Assembly: GCA_944391815.1 (NCBI GenBank)
Contig: CALXUV010000006.1
Coordinates: forward strand, 1-64,000
Length of the DNA stretch: 64,000 nt
Direction: 5' to 3'
Origin: an uncultured Clostridia bacterium
GTDB taxonomy: Bacteria > Bacillota > Clostridia > Oscillospirales > CAG-272
Shown: in pieces, positions 16,141 through 24,988 of the stretch
Layout of the letters: each line of letters starts with the position of its first letter
Position numbering within the stretch: the first letter of the stretch is position 1
Made by a program: the position numbers and the translations under genes
The notes under the pieces: model-generated
Database searches by the model: none
Seen by the model: the letters and a program-made list of their open reading frames with translations, nothing else
Told to the model about the DNA's origin: nothing

Positions 16141-17580
16141 ATGGCAAATATATCAGAGTCGGAAATAAGGGAGATCGTAAAAAAGATTCTCGGCGAAAAA
16201 AAGGCGCCGGATACAAAATGGTCGTCAACTGAATATGACGGAAGAAAGTTCATAGGAATTTATTCCGATATGAACGAAGCGATAGACGCCGCCGAAAAAG
16301 GGTATAAAGCAGTAAGAGCAATGACTGTTGAACAGAGAGAAAAAATAATAACCGAAATAAGGCGTTTGACAAGGGAAAACGCTGAAATTCTCGGACAGCT
16401 CGGCGTAGAGGAAACCGGGATGGGTAATGCCGAGCATAAAAGATTAAAGCACCTTTTGGTAGCTGATAAGACACCCGGAACCGAGGATATAGTTTCGGAG
16501 GCAAGGACTGGGGATGGCGGACTTACTCTCACCGAAATGGCGCCTTTTGGCGTTGTGGGTGCGATAACTCCGAGCACAAATCCTTCCGAAACGGTAATAT
16601 GTAACAGTATAGGTATGATTGCGGCAGGTAACGGAGTGGTATTTAATCCTCACCCGAATGCCATCGCAACTTCAAACTATGCCGTAGACCTGGTTAACAG
16701 AGCGTCAAAGGCTGCGGGAGGTCCCGATATACTTGTTTGTTCAATGGATAATCCGACAATGGACAGCGCAAAGATTATGCAGACACATCCGAAGATAAAA
16801 CTGCTTGTATGCACAGGAGGCCCGGGTGTTGTAAAAGCGGTGCTTTCTTCCGGAAAAAAGGCTATCGGAGCCGGAGCCGGAAATCCGCCGGTCATCGTTG
16901 ATGATACCGCTGACATAGTAAAAGCCGGTAAGGATATAATCGACGGTTGCTGTTTTGACAACAATCTTCCCTGCATAGCTGAAAAAGAAGTTTTTGCTTT
17001 CGATAATATAGCGGATCAGCTGATAGCTGAAATGAAGAAAAACGGCGCATACATGATAAATTCAGAACAGGCGGATAAACTCGCCGGTATAGTTCTGGTT
17101 GAGAAAACTTCAAAGAGCGGCACCAAGGTGAAAACAGTAAGCCGTGAGTGCGTAGGCAGAGACGCTTCGGTACTGCTGTCCAAAATCGGAATATCCGTCG
17201 GCAAAGAAGTAAGGTGCATAATATGTGAAACGCAGTTTATGCATGATTTTGTTCAGCATGAGCTGATGATGCCGATACTGCCCATTGTAAGAGTCAGAAA
17301 CATTGAAGAGGCGATAGATCTGGCGGTCAAAGCCGAACACGGCAACAGACATACGGCGCATATGCATTCAAAGAACATAGATAATCTTTCGGCATTTGCC
17401 AGAGCGGTTGAAACAACTATCTTTGTAAAAAATGCTCCGTCATACGCAGGTATAGGTTTCGGCGGAGAAGGTCATACCACTTTCACAATAGCCGGTCCGA
17501 CAGGAGAGGGCATTACGTCGGCGAGATCTTTTACACGTAAACGCAGATGCGTGATGTCAGACAGCTTCCGCATAATCTGA
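16141..17580 (+). CDS. pduP: CoA-acylating propionaldehyde dehydrogenase with encapsulation peptide
   Basis: 479-residue aldehyde dehydrogenase of the PduP/EutE type; converts propanal + CoA + NAD+ to propionyl-CoA + NADH inside the shell. Catalytic Cys278 is in NNLPCIAEK; other family segments are GVVGAITPSTNPSETVICN, NPHPNA, CTGGPGVV and GAGNPPVIVD. The first ~20 residues (ANISESEIREIVKKILGEK) are an amphipathic encapsulation helix followed by a polar linker. Starts 13 bases after ackA. A terminator-like hairpin follows its stop. Confidence 0.93.
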   Translation: MANISESEIREIVKKILGEKKAPDTKWSSTEYDGRKFIGIYSDMNEAIDAAEKGYKAVRAMTVEQREKIITEIRRLTRENAEILGQLGVEETGMGNAEHKRLKHLLVADKTPGTEDIVSEARTGDGGLTLTEMAPFGVVGAITPSTNPSETVICNSIGMIAAGNGVVFNPHPNAIATSNYAVDLVNRASKAAGGPDILVCSMDNPTMDSAKIMQTHPKIKLLVCTGGPGVVKAVLSSGKKAIGAGAGNPPVIVDDTADIVKAGKDIIDGCCFDNNLPCIAEKEVFAFDNIADQLIAEMKKNGAYMINSEQADKLAGIVLVEKTSKSGTKVKTVSRECVGRDASVLLSKIGISVGKEVRCIICETQFMHDFVQHELMMPILPIVRVRNIEEAIDLAVKAEHGNRHTAHMHSKNIDNLSAFARAVETTIFVKNAPSYAGIGFGGEGHTTFTIAGPTGEGITSARSFTRKRRCVMSDSFRII

Positions 17581-17593
17581 CGTAGGTGAGTGT

Positions 17594-17617
17594 AAACAGT
17601 TTCAGAAACTGTTTTTC
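17594..17617 (+). terminator. Terminator-like hairpin between pduP and pduL
   Basis: AAACAGTT (17594-17601), TCAGA loop, AACTGTTT (17607-17614) followed by TTC. The stem is AT-rich and the T run short, so read-through to pduL is expected; it may lower PduL synthesis. Confidence 0.4.
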
Positions 17618-17677
17618 AAAAATGCAACATGCGTAAAGCGGAATTTTTCCGGCTTAGCGCGGGAAAGGAACAATGTA

Positions 17678-18325
17678 ATGAAATATACTGAAAGCGAGAT
17701 AAGAGAGCTCGTCAGTAAAGTGCTGGAGGAAACCGCAGCAAAAAGCGAAGAAGAAATTCCGGTCGGAGTTTCAAACCGTCATATCCATCTGACAAAAGAA
17801 GATATGGAAACTTTGTTCGGTGAAGGGTATAATCTGACTCCGGTAAAAGACCTGAGTCAGCCGGGACAGTATGCGTGTAAAGAACAGCTTACCCTGGTCG
17901 GTCCGTCTATGAGGGCAATAGAAGGTGTTCGTGTTCTCGGACCGTTAAGAAAAAACACTCAGGTTGAAATTTCAAGAACGGACAGCTTCGTTTTAAAAAA
18001 CAAACCACCTGTCCGGGAGTCGGGAGATATAAAGGGTTCGGCGCCTGTGACAATAGTGGGACCGAGGGGAACTGTCAGCATAAAAGAGGGCTGCATAATA
18101 GCAAACCGTCACATACATATGTCGCCAAATGAAGCGGTGCAGTTTGCAGTTTCCGACGGCGATTACGTAGACGTTCTTGCCGACGGAGAGAGAAAAACAA
18201 TGTTTTATGATGTGCAGATAAGGGTAAGTGACAAATTCAGACTCGAAATGCATATTGATACCGATGATGCTAATGCCGCCGGAATAGGTAACGGAGCGAA
18301 AGTAAAAATAATTAAAAGGACATAA
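17678..18325 (+). CDS. pduL: PduL-type phosphate propanoyltransferase
   Basis: 215 residues. Exchanges CoA of propionyl-CoA for phosphate, releasing CoA inside the shell and giving propionyl-phosphate for the kinase. Two zinc-binding regions typical of PduL are present: VGVSNRHIHLTKEDM with LSQPGQYACKEQ, and IIANRHIHMSPNEA; the C-terminal HIDTDDANAAGIGNG is also conserved. The N-terminal KYTESEIRELVSKVLEETA helix is an encapsulation peptide. GGAAAGGA site upstream of ATG. Last gene of the operon; a terminator stands at 18434. Confidence 0.93.
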   Translation: MKYTESEIRELVSKVLEETAAKSEEEIPVGVSNRHIHLTKEDMETLFGEGYNLTPVKDLSQPGQYACKEQLTLVGPSMRAIEGVRVLGPLRKNTQVEISRTDSFVLKNKPPVRESGDIKGSAPVTIVGPRGTVSIKEGCIIANRHIHMSPNEAVQFAVSDGDYVDVLADGERKTMFYDVQIRVSDKFRLEMHIDTDDANAAGIGNGAKVKIIKRT

Positions 18326-18433
18326 AAAATTGCTTTCTGACTGTCAATAAAAAATCAAACGTAAAGTCATGCTTTAACAAAATTTTTGCGGTTCCTTAAA
18401 ACCGCTTATAAAAAACCTTGTAAAAATAATAAT

Positions 18434-18484
18434 ACGTCCCACGACAAGCGGTTATCAGCCGGATTTTCGTGGGGCGTTTTTATT
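18434..18484 (+). terminator. Terminator of the microcompartment operon
   Basis: ACGTCCCACGA (18434-18444) pairs with TCGTGGGGCGT (18467-18477) with one wobble, and a TTTTTATTTA tract follows. The rest of the 456-bp gap 18326-18781 shows no gene; the frame at 18386-18667 runs through this hairpin and is not believed. Confidence 0.75.
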
Positions 18485-18705
18485 TATACTCATACGGAAA
18501 TAATATTGATTACGGATGAAAGGATTATCACGAAAATAAATGTTCCGGAGTTTTTTGTTTCTGAGAAGTTACCGTGCAGCTGTTTTTCTTTTTTATTTCC
18601 CGGGAAATCAAATATGCCTGAGTATAAGGAATTGAATGCCACTGCTGTAAGTCTGAGGAAAAACTGAAAACTGACGGAAACCGGAAAATACCACCACGAT
18701 AATTG

Positions 18706-18734
18706 TTGACAATGGCAGTAAAAAAAGGTATAAT
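18706..18734 (+). promoter_or_regulatory. Promoter of the glycan cluster
   Basis: TTGACA (18706-18711), 17-bp spacer, TATAAT (18729-18734): perfect consensus, 47 bases before the first ATG. Confidence 0.8.
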
Positions 18735-18781
18735 TATATTGTAAAAATTAAAATGAAGTAATTTGCGAAAAAGGAGAAATT

Positions 18782-19447
18782 ATGTACGGTAAATTTTTTA
18801 AAAGATTTTTTGACGTCATGTTTTCTCTTCTTATTCTGGTGTTTTTCGGAATTTTTATGATAATAATTGCCGCTGCGGTAAAACTGGATTCAAAGGGTCC
18901 TGTTATCTTCAAACAGAAGCGGATAGGTAAAAACGGTAAAGTTTTCACGATTTATAAATTCAGAACAATGTGCGTAGGTGCGGAAAGTCAGGGTAGCGGA
19001 GTCTATTCGGATAAAGGCGACAAGAGGGTAACAAGAGTCGGAAAAATTCTCCGTGCGACAAGTCTCGACGAACTTCCTCAGATTATCAACATCCTTAAAG
19101 GGGAAATGAGTTTTATCGGACCCCGTCCGCCACTGACCTACCATCCCTGGAGCTATTCCGAATATACTGAAGAACAGAAAGAAATGTTTTCAGTAAGACC
19201 GGGAATTACAGGGCTTGCCCAGATAAACGGAAGAAAAAACGTAGAATGGAATAAAAGGATAGAAATCAATTTATATTATATACATAACATGTCGTTCCTG
19301 ACGGATGTAAAGATAGCGCTCAAAACTGTTTTAAAAGTGATGAATAATTCGGATAATGAAAATAAAACCGCTACCGTGGTAAAAGAGGACAAATCTGACC
19401 GTATCCCGAAGGAAGAAAGGGAAGAAGTGAATGTAAATGTCACTTGA
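18782..19447 (+). CDS. Initiating sugar-1-phosphate transferase (polyprenyl-P acceptor)
   Basis: 221 residues of the WbaP/EpsL/PglC sugar transferase family, which moves a sugar-1-phosphate from a nucleotide sugar to undecaprenyl phosphate to begin a glycan unit. One N-terminal membrane segment (about 12-32), then KRIGKNGKVFTIYKFRTM, the ARG/catalytic-region RVGKILRATSLDELPQIINILKGEMSFIGPRPP and PGITGLAQINGRK. The C-terminal ~40 residues are charged and poorly conserved. GGAG site precedes ATG. First gene of the unit; overlaps the next by 11 bases. The sugar donor cannot be told, though FucNAc, QuiNAc or GlcNAc-type is possible with the downstream genes. Confidence 0.9.
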   Translation: MYGKFFKRFFDVMFSLLILVFFGIFMIIIAAAVKLDSKGPVIFKQKRIGKNGKVFTIYKFRTMCVGAESQGSGVYSDKGDKRVTRVGKILRATSLDELPQIINILKGEMSFIGPRPPLTYHPWSYSEYTEEQKEMFSVRPGITGLAQINGRKNVEWNKRIEINLYYIHNMSFLTDVKIALKTVLKVMNNSDNENKTATVVKEDKSDRIPKEEREEVNVNVT

Positions 19448-20336
19448 ACTGATGTATATAACAAATTCTCCGGATGTTGCGCTGATAGCGCAGAAAAGCG
19501 GAGTGGACAGAATATTCGCAGATCTTGAGTTTATCGGGAAAAATGTCAGACAAGCGGGAATGGATACCGTAAAAAGCCGACATAATATAAATGATGTAAA
19601 AAAGCTTTCAAAACTTCTGACCTCCTCCAGGCTTCTGGTGCGATGTAACCGCTGGCACGAAAATGGAAACGGACTCAAGGGAAGCGTAAGAGAAATAGAA
19701 GAAATTATCGATGCCGGTGCAGATTACATTATGCTGCCGTATTTCCGCACAAAGGAAGAGGTAAGGCTTTTTTCCGAAGCAGTAGGCGGAAGAGTTAAAA
19801 CAGTGGTGCTTTGCGAGACGGCATCCGCTGCCGGGGCGATAAGTGAAATAGTAAGGGAAAACATCGACGAGGTGCATATCGGTCTTAATGATCTGAGCAT
19901 TGAACTCGGTATGAATTTTATGTTTGAACCGCTTGCATACGGTATTGTTGACGATATTTGCCGGAAAATATCGGTGTCAGGGAAGCCTTACGGCTTCGGA
20001 GGAATAGCTTCTGTTAATAATGGACTGATAGCCGGCAGAAAGATAATAGCAGAGCATTACAGACTTGGTTCGAAAAGAGCGATTTTGTCGAGAAGCTTCT
20101 GCGATACCGCAAAAATCACTGATCTTTGTGAAACAGAGAGAATATTTGAAACCGGTGTAAGAGAGATCAGAAATTATGAAAAACTGCTGCTGACCAAGGA
20201 CAGTAATTTTTTCGAGGAAAACAGACGTTGCGTAGTTTCGGAAGTTAAAGCGATAGCCGAAAAGTCAGGGTACAGTTCGGCAGATGGGAGAGAAAGAAAT
20301 GAAACTGCTTATAACCGGAGCATGGAAATGCAGTGA
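19437..20336 (+). CDS. HpcH/HpaI aldolase / citrate lyase-like protein
   Basis: 299 residues with the PEP-utilising-enzyme-like TIM barrel of the HpcH/HpaI and CitE group: IFADLEFIGK near the start, DAGADYIMLPYFRTKEEV, KTVVLCETASAAGAI and NIDEVHIGLNDLSIELGM. The metal-binding Glu (LCETA) and Asp (LNDLS) are visible. Family members cleave or form C-C bonds of 2-oxo acids with Mg2+, for example with pyruvate or acetyl-CoA. Its product here is unknown; position between a sugar transferase and a 2-hydroxyacid dehydrogenase suggests it makes an acidic building block. The last ~45 residues look unrelated to the barrel. Confidence 0.78.
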   Translation: MSLELMYITNSPDVALIAQKSGVDRIFADLEFIGKNVRQAGMDTVKSRHNINDVKKLSKLLTSSRLLVRCNRWHENGNGLKGSVREIEEIIDAGADYIMLPYFRTKEEVRLFSEAVGGRVKTVVLCETASAAGAISEIVRENIDEVHIGLNDLSIELGMNFMFEPLAYGIVDDICRKISVSGKPYGFGGIASVNNGLIAGRKIIAEHYRLGSKRAILSRSFCDTAKITDLCETERIFETGVREIRNYEKLLLTKDSNFFEENRRCVVSEVKAIAEKSGYSSADGRERNETAYNRSMEMQ

Positions 20337-21216
20337 AAATGCTACTAATTTGCTTGAAAAAGCCGGGTTTGAAACGGCTTTCATGCCGGACGAAAGAGCC
20401 GGATTACCGGTTGCTCCGGAGACTGTTGATGCAGCGGTGTGTAACGGTTTGTTTTTATACCATAATATCGGGCTGTTTTCTCGTCTCAAAGCTATACAGC
20501 TGACCAGCGCAGGTTTTGACAGAGTGCCGGTCGACGTGATAAAAAGAAGGAATATTTTGCTTTTCGGAGCCGGAGACGCTTACTCTCAGCCGATTGCCGA
20601 ATCGATAATAAACGGAGTTCTTCAGCTTTACAGAGAATCTGAATTTTTCTCTGAAAACCGCAAAAGGCATGTGTGGGAAAAGAAGAGAACGCTGAAACAA
20701 CTCGGTGGCAAAAATGTTTGTATTATCGGTTGCGGGTGCGTTGGAAGCCGTACTGCACAGCTTTTTTCGGCATTTGGATGCAAGGTTTACGGTGTTGACA
20801 ATACTCCGCGCGATACGTCAGCTTTTCTTCATGTTTTCAAAGCTGATGAAATCAGAAATGCGTTAAGCACCTCTGATGTAACCGTGATAACCGTGCCGCT
20901 CTGCCCTGAAAATTACCATTTGATTAATGACGATGTATTCGGAGTAATGAAACCCGGAAGTGTTTTTGTCAATGTGTCGAGAGGAGCGGTGGTTGATGAA
21001 ATCGCCCTTGCTCGGGCGCTTGAAACGCGTATTTTTGGAGCGGTTCTTGATGTTTTTGAAAATGAGCCTCTGAGTTCCGAAAGCAAATTATGGGATTTGC
21101 CAAACGTGATTTTAACTCCTCACTGTGCTTTTATAAGCGATGAAAATCAGGCTGTGCTTGAAAAGGTAATAATGAAAAATCTGTTTTCGCTTATCCAAAA
21201 TAACAGTTTAAGGTAA
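20299..21216 (+). CDS. D-2-hydroxyacid dehydrogenase, NAD-dependent
   Basis: 305 residues of the D-isomer-specific 2-hydroxyacid dehydrogenase family. NAD-binding VCIIGCGCVGSRTAQLF followed by an acidic YGVDN; catalytic Arg in VNVSRGAVVDE, Glu in DVFENEPL and His in LTPHCAF. Interconverts a 2-oxo acid and a D-2-hydroxy acid. ATG 20299 is preferred because GGGAGAGAAAG stands before it; the in-frame ATG 20284 lacks a site. Overlaps the aldolase gene by 38 bases, so both are probably translated together and may work in one pathway, such as making a hydroxy-acid decoration of the glycan (inference). Confidence 0.85.
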   Translation: MKLLITGAWKCSENATNLLEKAGFETAFMPDERAGLPVAPETVDAAVCNGLFLYHNIGLFSRLKAIQLTSAGFDRVPVDVIKRRNILLFGAGDAYSQPIAESIINGVLQLYRESEFFSENRKRHVWEKKRTLKQLGGKNVCIIGCGCVGSRTAQLFSAFGCKVYGVDNTPRDTSAFLHVFKADEIRNALSTSDVTVITVPLCPENYHLINDDVFGVMKPGSVFVNVSRGAVVDEIALARALETRIFGAVLDVFENEPLSSESKLWDLPNVILTPHCAFISDENQAVLEKVIMKNLFSLIQNNSLR

Positions 21217-21263
21217 AAATAACGGTCATCTCTTAATGGGATAATCCGGTAACGGAGAGTCAA

Positions 21264-22772
21264 ATGAACAGAAAAACAGGCGTTTTACTATCTTATGTTC
21301 TTATGGCGTTTGAGGTTTTTTCGACGCTGATACTGACGCCGTTTGTGATCAGAAGTTTAGGACAGGCGGAATACGGCGTATATAAGCTTGCACTTAGCCT
21401 TAACGCCTATCTGTATCTTCTGGATCTCGGTGTCGGAAATACGGTAACTACGTACATTTCCAGGTACAGAGCAAATGGCGATAAGCTTTCCGAAAGAAAA
21501 TTTATAGGGATCTGCACGGTTTTTTACTTAGTAATATCAATTCTGACAGTAATTGTCGGTATGCTACTTGTGCGAGGTATTCCACGTTTTTTTGCCGCCG
21601 GACTTACCGCCGACCAGGCGCTGCTTGCACAGCGGCTCCTGAAAATTATTGTTTATAACACTGCCTTTGTGCTTCTTACCGCAGTTTTCAACAATATTCT
21701 TATTGCGTATGAAAAATTTTCTGTTTCAAGAAGTCTTTCGATAGTACAGATAGTTCTTCGTATAATACTTGTGTTTACAGTCCTGAAAAGCGGAATGGGT
21801 GCAGTTGGCATAGTGACGGTAAACCTTGTTCTTACCGTGTTATTCAGAAGCGCAGCGGTTGTTTATGCTGTTCTGAAACTGAGGGCTTTGCCGAAATTTG
21901 CCGGTATCAGTCCTGCAATGATTAAAGAAACGGTAACTTTTTCGTCTTTTATACTGCTTCAGATGATAGCCACTCAGATAAATCTGACGGCGGATCAGAT
22001 ACTTATAGGAGCACTTGTTTCTTCATCGGCTGTAACTATAGGAATATACGGTGTAGCAACACAAATATGTCAGTATTTTCAAAGTATAGGGAACGTTTTC
22101 GGCGGAGTTCTGATGCCCGGTATTGTCCGTCTTGTTGAAAGAAAAGAAAGCTGTGACCGGATTTGCGACGAAATGATAAAAGTAGGCAGAATTGTTCTTA
22201 TGGCTTGCGGGATGTTTTTCGGAATGTTTATTGTTTTCGGAAAGCAGTTTATCGGTTTGTGGGCGGGAACAGCAAATGTCGACGCTTATTATGTCTGTCT
22301 TATGCTGATGACCGCATATCTTTTTATCATGATCGGTAACGTAGGTATGCAGGTTCTTTATGCCATGAAGGAGCACAGAGAGATTTCTGTTATCAAGCTG
22401 ATAATAGTTGCCGTGAATATTATTTTTACGGTAATTCTCATCAGGTGGAAACCCCTTTTGGGTGCGGCGATCGGAACATTTATTTCGCTTATGCTCGGCG
22501 ACGTAGTACTGATGAATGCGGTATTTGTAAAGAAGATCGGCTTTTCTCCGATGAGATATTATAAAGGGCTGATGAAAGGAACTGTTTTTTGCCTTACGGT
22601 GGCTGTAGCTGTCGGATTCGGTATTAAACAACTCGGACCTGAGGGGTGGCCGGGACTGATCGTGGGATGCGGACTTATGTGTACGGTGTATTTTTTACTG
22701 CTGTGGTTTGCAGGTATAAATCTTTACGAAAAAAATTTATTAAGAAGGACTTTCAGGTTAAAACAAAAGTAA
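21264..22772 (+). CDS. Wzx/MATE-like polysaccharide flippase
   Basis: 502-residue integral membrane protein with about 12-14 hydrophobic segments, starting with MNRKTGVLLSYVLMAFEVFSTLILTPFVIRSLGQAEYGVYKL, the typical start of polysaccharide biosynthesis flippases. It would move the undecaprenyl-linked oligosaccharide to the outer face of the membrane. AACGGAG site before ATG. The next gene starts 16 bases later. Confidence 0.88.
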   Translation: MNRKTGVLLSYVLMAFEVFSTLILTPFVIRSLGQAEYGVYKLALSLNAYLYLLDLGVGNTVTTYISRYRANGDKLSERKFIGICTVFYLVISILTVIVGMLLVRGIPRFFAAGLTADQALLAQRLLKIIVYNTAFVLLTAVFNNILIAYEKFSVSRSLSIVQIVLRIILVFTVLKSGMGAVGIVTVNLVLTVLFRSAAVVYAVLKLRALPKFAGISPAMIKETVTFSSFILLQMIATQINLTADQILIGALVSSSAVTIGIYGVATQICQYFQSIGNVFGGVLMPGIVRLVERKESCDRICDEMIKVGRIVLMACGMFFGMFIVFGKQFIGLWAGTANVDAYYVCLMLMTAYLFIMIGNVGMQVLYAMKEHREISVIKLIIVAVNIIFTVILIRWKPLLGAAIGTFISLMLGDVVLMNAVFVKKIGFSPMRYYKGLMKGTVFCLTVAVAVGFGIKQLGPEGWPGLIVGCGLMCTVYFLLLWFAGINLYEKNLLRRTFRLKQK

Positions 22773-22787
22773 AACGGAAGGTGAAAT

Positions 22788-23834
22788 ATGTCTTTGTTTA
22801 AAAACAAAACTCTCCTGATAACAGGAGGGACGGGAAGTTTCGGAAACGCCGTGCTGGAAAAATTCTCAGGCACCGATATCGGAGAGATAAGAATTTTCTC
22901 ACGGGATGAAAAAAAGCAGGAGGATATGAGGCGGCGGGTTACTGCCGGATATCCTGAATTTTCGGAAAGGGTTAAATTCTATATAGGCGACGTACGGGAT
23001 GAGTCAAGCGTTGAATACGCAATGCGGGGAGTAGATTTTGTTTTTCACGCCGCGGCACTGAAACAGGTTCCTTCATGTGAATTTTTCCCTATTGAAGCCG
23101 TAAAAACAAATGTACTCGGAACTGAGAATGTTCTGAGTGCGGCAGTAAGAGAACAGGTGAAAACGGTTATCTGCCTTTCGACTGACAAAGCGGCTTATCC
23201 CGTAAACGCAATGGGAACTTCAAAGGCTATGATGGAAAAGGTAGTGATAGCAAAAGCCAGAAACACCGATCCTGATAAAACGAAAATATGCTGTACAAGG
23301 TACGGAAACGTTTTGTATTCAAGAGGTTCTGTGGTACCGCTCTGGATAGACCAGATAAAATCCGGAAAGCCGGTGACCGTGACTTCTCCCGACATGACGA
23401 GATTTGTGATGAGCCTTGAAGAAGCGGTCGAGCTTGTCCTTTTTGCGTTTGAAAAAGGTGAAAGCGGAGATATTCTGGTGCAGAAAGCTCCGGCGTGCAC
23501 GATAGCTACACTTTCAAAGGCAGTAAGAGAAATATTTGCTCCGGATGCCGAGGAGCGGATAATCGGGATAAGACACGGTGAAAAAATGTATGAGACTTTG
23601 CTGACAAACGAGGAAAGTGCCTCTGCCGTGGATATGGGCAGTTTTTACCGTGTTCCGGCGGATAAAAGGACACTTAATTACGAAAAGTATTTTTCAAGAG
23701 GCGACACGGAAAGAAATTTGAGTGTTGAATTCAATTCAAACAATACAAAACTTCTTTCAGTGGAACAGGTAAAGGAAAAGCTTATGTCGCTGCCGGAAAT
23801 ACAGCATAAACTCAGAAATTTCAGTGAGGGATGA
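22788..23834 (+). CDS. fnlA: UDP-GlcNAc 4,6-dehydratase/5-epimerase FnlA/CapE
   Basis: 348-residue extended short-chain dehydrogenase. Rossmann GGTGSFGNAVL, IFSRDEKKQEDMRRR, HAAALKQVPSCEFFPIEAVKTNVLGTENV and STDKAAYPVNAMGTSKAMMEK are those of FnlA/CapE/WbjB. Note that the classical YxxxK tyrosine is replaced by the family's MxxxK (MGTSK), as in CapE. It makes UDP-2-acetamido-2,6-dideoxy-beta-L-arabino-4-hexulose, first step to UDP-L-FucNAc. Overlaps fnlB by ATGA. Confidence 0.88.
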   Translation: MSLFKNKTLLITGGTGSFGNAVLEKFSGTDIGEIRIFSRDEKKQEDMRRRVTAGYPEFSERVKFYIGDVRDESSVEYAMRGVDFVFHAAALKQVPSCEFFPIEAVKTNVLGTENVLSAAVREQVKTVICLSTDKAAYPVNAMGTSKAMMEKVVIAKARNTDPDKTKICCTRYGNVLYSRGSVVPLWIDQIKSGKPVTVTSPDMTRFVMSLEEAVELVLFAFEKGESGDILVQKAPACTIATLSKAVREIFAPDAEERIIGIRHGEKMYETLLTNEESASAVDMGSFYRVPADKRTLNYEKYFSRGDTERNLSVEFNSNNTKLLSVEQVKEKLMSLPEIQHKLRNFSEG

Positions 23835-24988
23835 AGCTTATGCGGATACTCGTAACCGGTTCAAACGGTTTTGTGGGAAAAAATTTATGCCGGACGCTTA
23901 AAAACATAGAGCAGGGCAGAGACGTAAGATTCCCGGATCTGCACATCGGTAAGATAATGGAAATCGACGCTTCAAGTCCGTATTCCGAACTTGAAACAGC
24001 GTGTAAAAACGCTGATTTTGTCTTTCATCTTGCCGGGGTAAACCGTTCAGAAAATGAAAATGATTTTACCGAGGTTAATGTCGGTTTTACAAAACGGGTT
24101 ACCGAGCTGCTTGAAAAACACGGCAATCGCTGTCCTGTCATGCTCTCATCTTCCATAATGGCGGAAACCGAAACGATTTACGGCAAAACCAAAAAGCAAG
24201 CGGAAGATATACTGCTCGATTATTCGGAAAGAACCGGGGTAAAAGTGCTGATTTATCGCTTTGCCAATCTTTTCGGGAAGTGGAGCCGACCGGACTACAA
24301 CAGCGTCGTGGCGACCTTTTGTTACAGACTTTCAAGAGGACTGCCCATAACGGTTACGGAAAGCGACAGAGAGATTACTTTGTGCCATATTGATGATGTT
24401 GTAAACGAACTTGTCTTTGCGTTATCCGGTAAGGAGTATAGGGAAGGGTTATACTGTGAAGTCAGGAAAAGGTATCGGTTAACGGTAGGAGAGCTTGCAC
24501 AGATGCTTAAAAGAATATCTGAAACAGATTTTCTTAAAGAAATCACCGAATGCGGAGACGATTCGCTTTATGCAAAGCTTTTCAGCACATATCTGTCGTA
24601 TCTGCCCCCGGACAAAGCTAAAAGCTTTTATCCGGCAAGAAGTGACACAAGAGGAAGTTTTGCAGAGCTTTTTAAAACGGAAAAAAGCGGACAGATTTCG
24701 GTTAATATCATAAAACCGGGAATGACAAAAGGGAAGCACTGGCATTCACTCAAATGGGAGGTATTTGTTGTTTTGTCGGGAGAAGGAATAGTAAGACAGA
24801 GACAAAAAGGAGATACGGAAGTATTTGAGTACAGAGTCAGCGGTTTAAGTCCCGAGGGCGTTTGCGTGCTTCCGGGTTACGTGCACAGCATTGAAAATCT
24901 TTCTCTTACAGAAAATCTCGTTCTTTTGATTTATGCGAGTGAAAACTTTGATATAAGCAGACCTGATACATTTTCGGAGGAAGTCTGA
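23831..24988 (+). CDS. fnlB: FnlB/CapF-type reductase-epimerase with cupin domain
   Basis: 385 residues in two parts: an N-terminal Rossmann reductase (ILVTGSNGFVGKNLC, VFHLAGVNRSENENDF, SSSIMAETETIYGKTKKQAE with YxxxK) to about residue 260, and a C-terminal cupin (DTRGSFAELFKTEKSGQISV, GKHWHSLKWEVFVVLSGEGIVRQR, LPGYVHSIENLS). CapF uses the cupin for 3-epimerisation and the reductase for 4-keto reduction to UDP-L-TalNAc. ATG 23831 overlaps the fnlA stop; ATG 23840 is an alternative start three codons later. Confidence 0.88.
   Translation: MKLMRILVTGSNGFVGKNLCRTLKNIEQGRDVRFPDLHIGKIMEIDASSPYSELETACKNADFVFHLAGVNRSENENDFTEVNVGFTKRVTELLEKHGNRCPVMLSSSIMAETETIYGKTKKQAEDILLDYSERTGVKVLIYRFANLFGKWSRPDYNSVVATFCYRLSRGLPITVTESDREITLCHIDDVVNELVFALSGKEYREGLYCEVRKRYRLTVGELAQMLKRISETDFLKEITECGDDSLYAKLFSTYLSYLPPDKAKSFYPARSDTRGSFAELFKTEKSGQISVNIIKPGMTKGKHWHSLKWEVFVVLSGEGIVRQRQKGDTEVFEYRVSGLSPEGVCVLPGYVHSIENLSLTENLVLLIYASENFDISRPDTFSEEV

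Noticed and set aside
18386..18667. 93-codon open frame in the gap after pduL
   Set aside because: It runs through the operon terminator hairpin and has no ribosome site or recognisable sequence.
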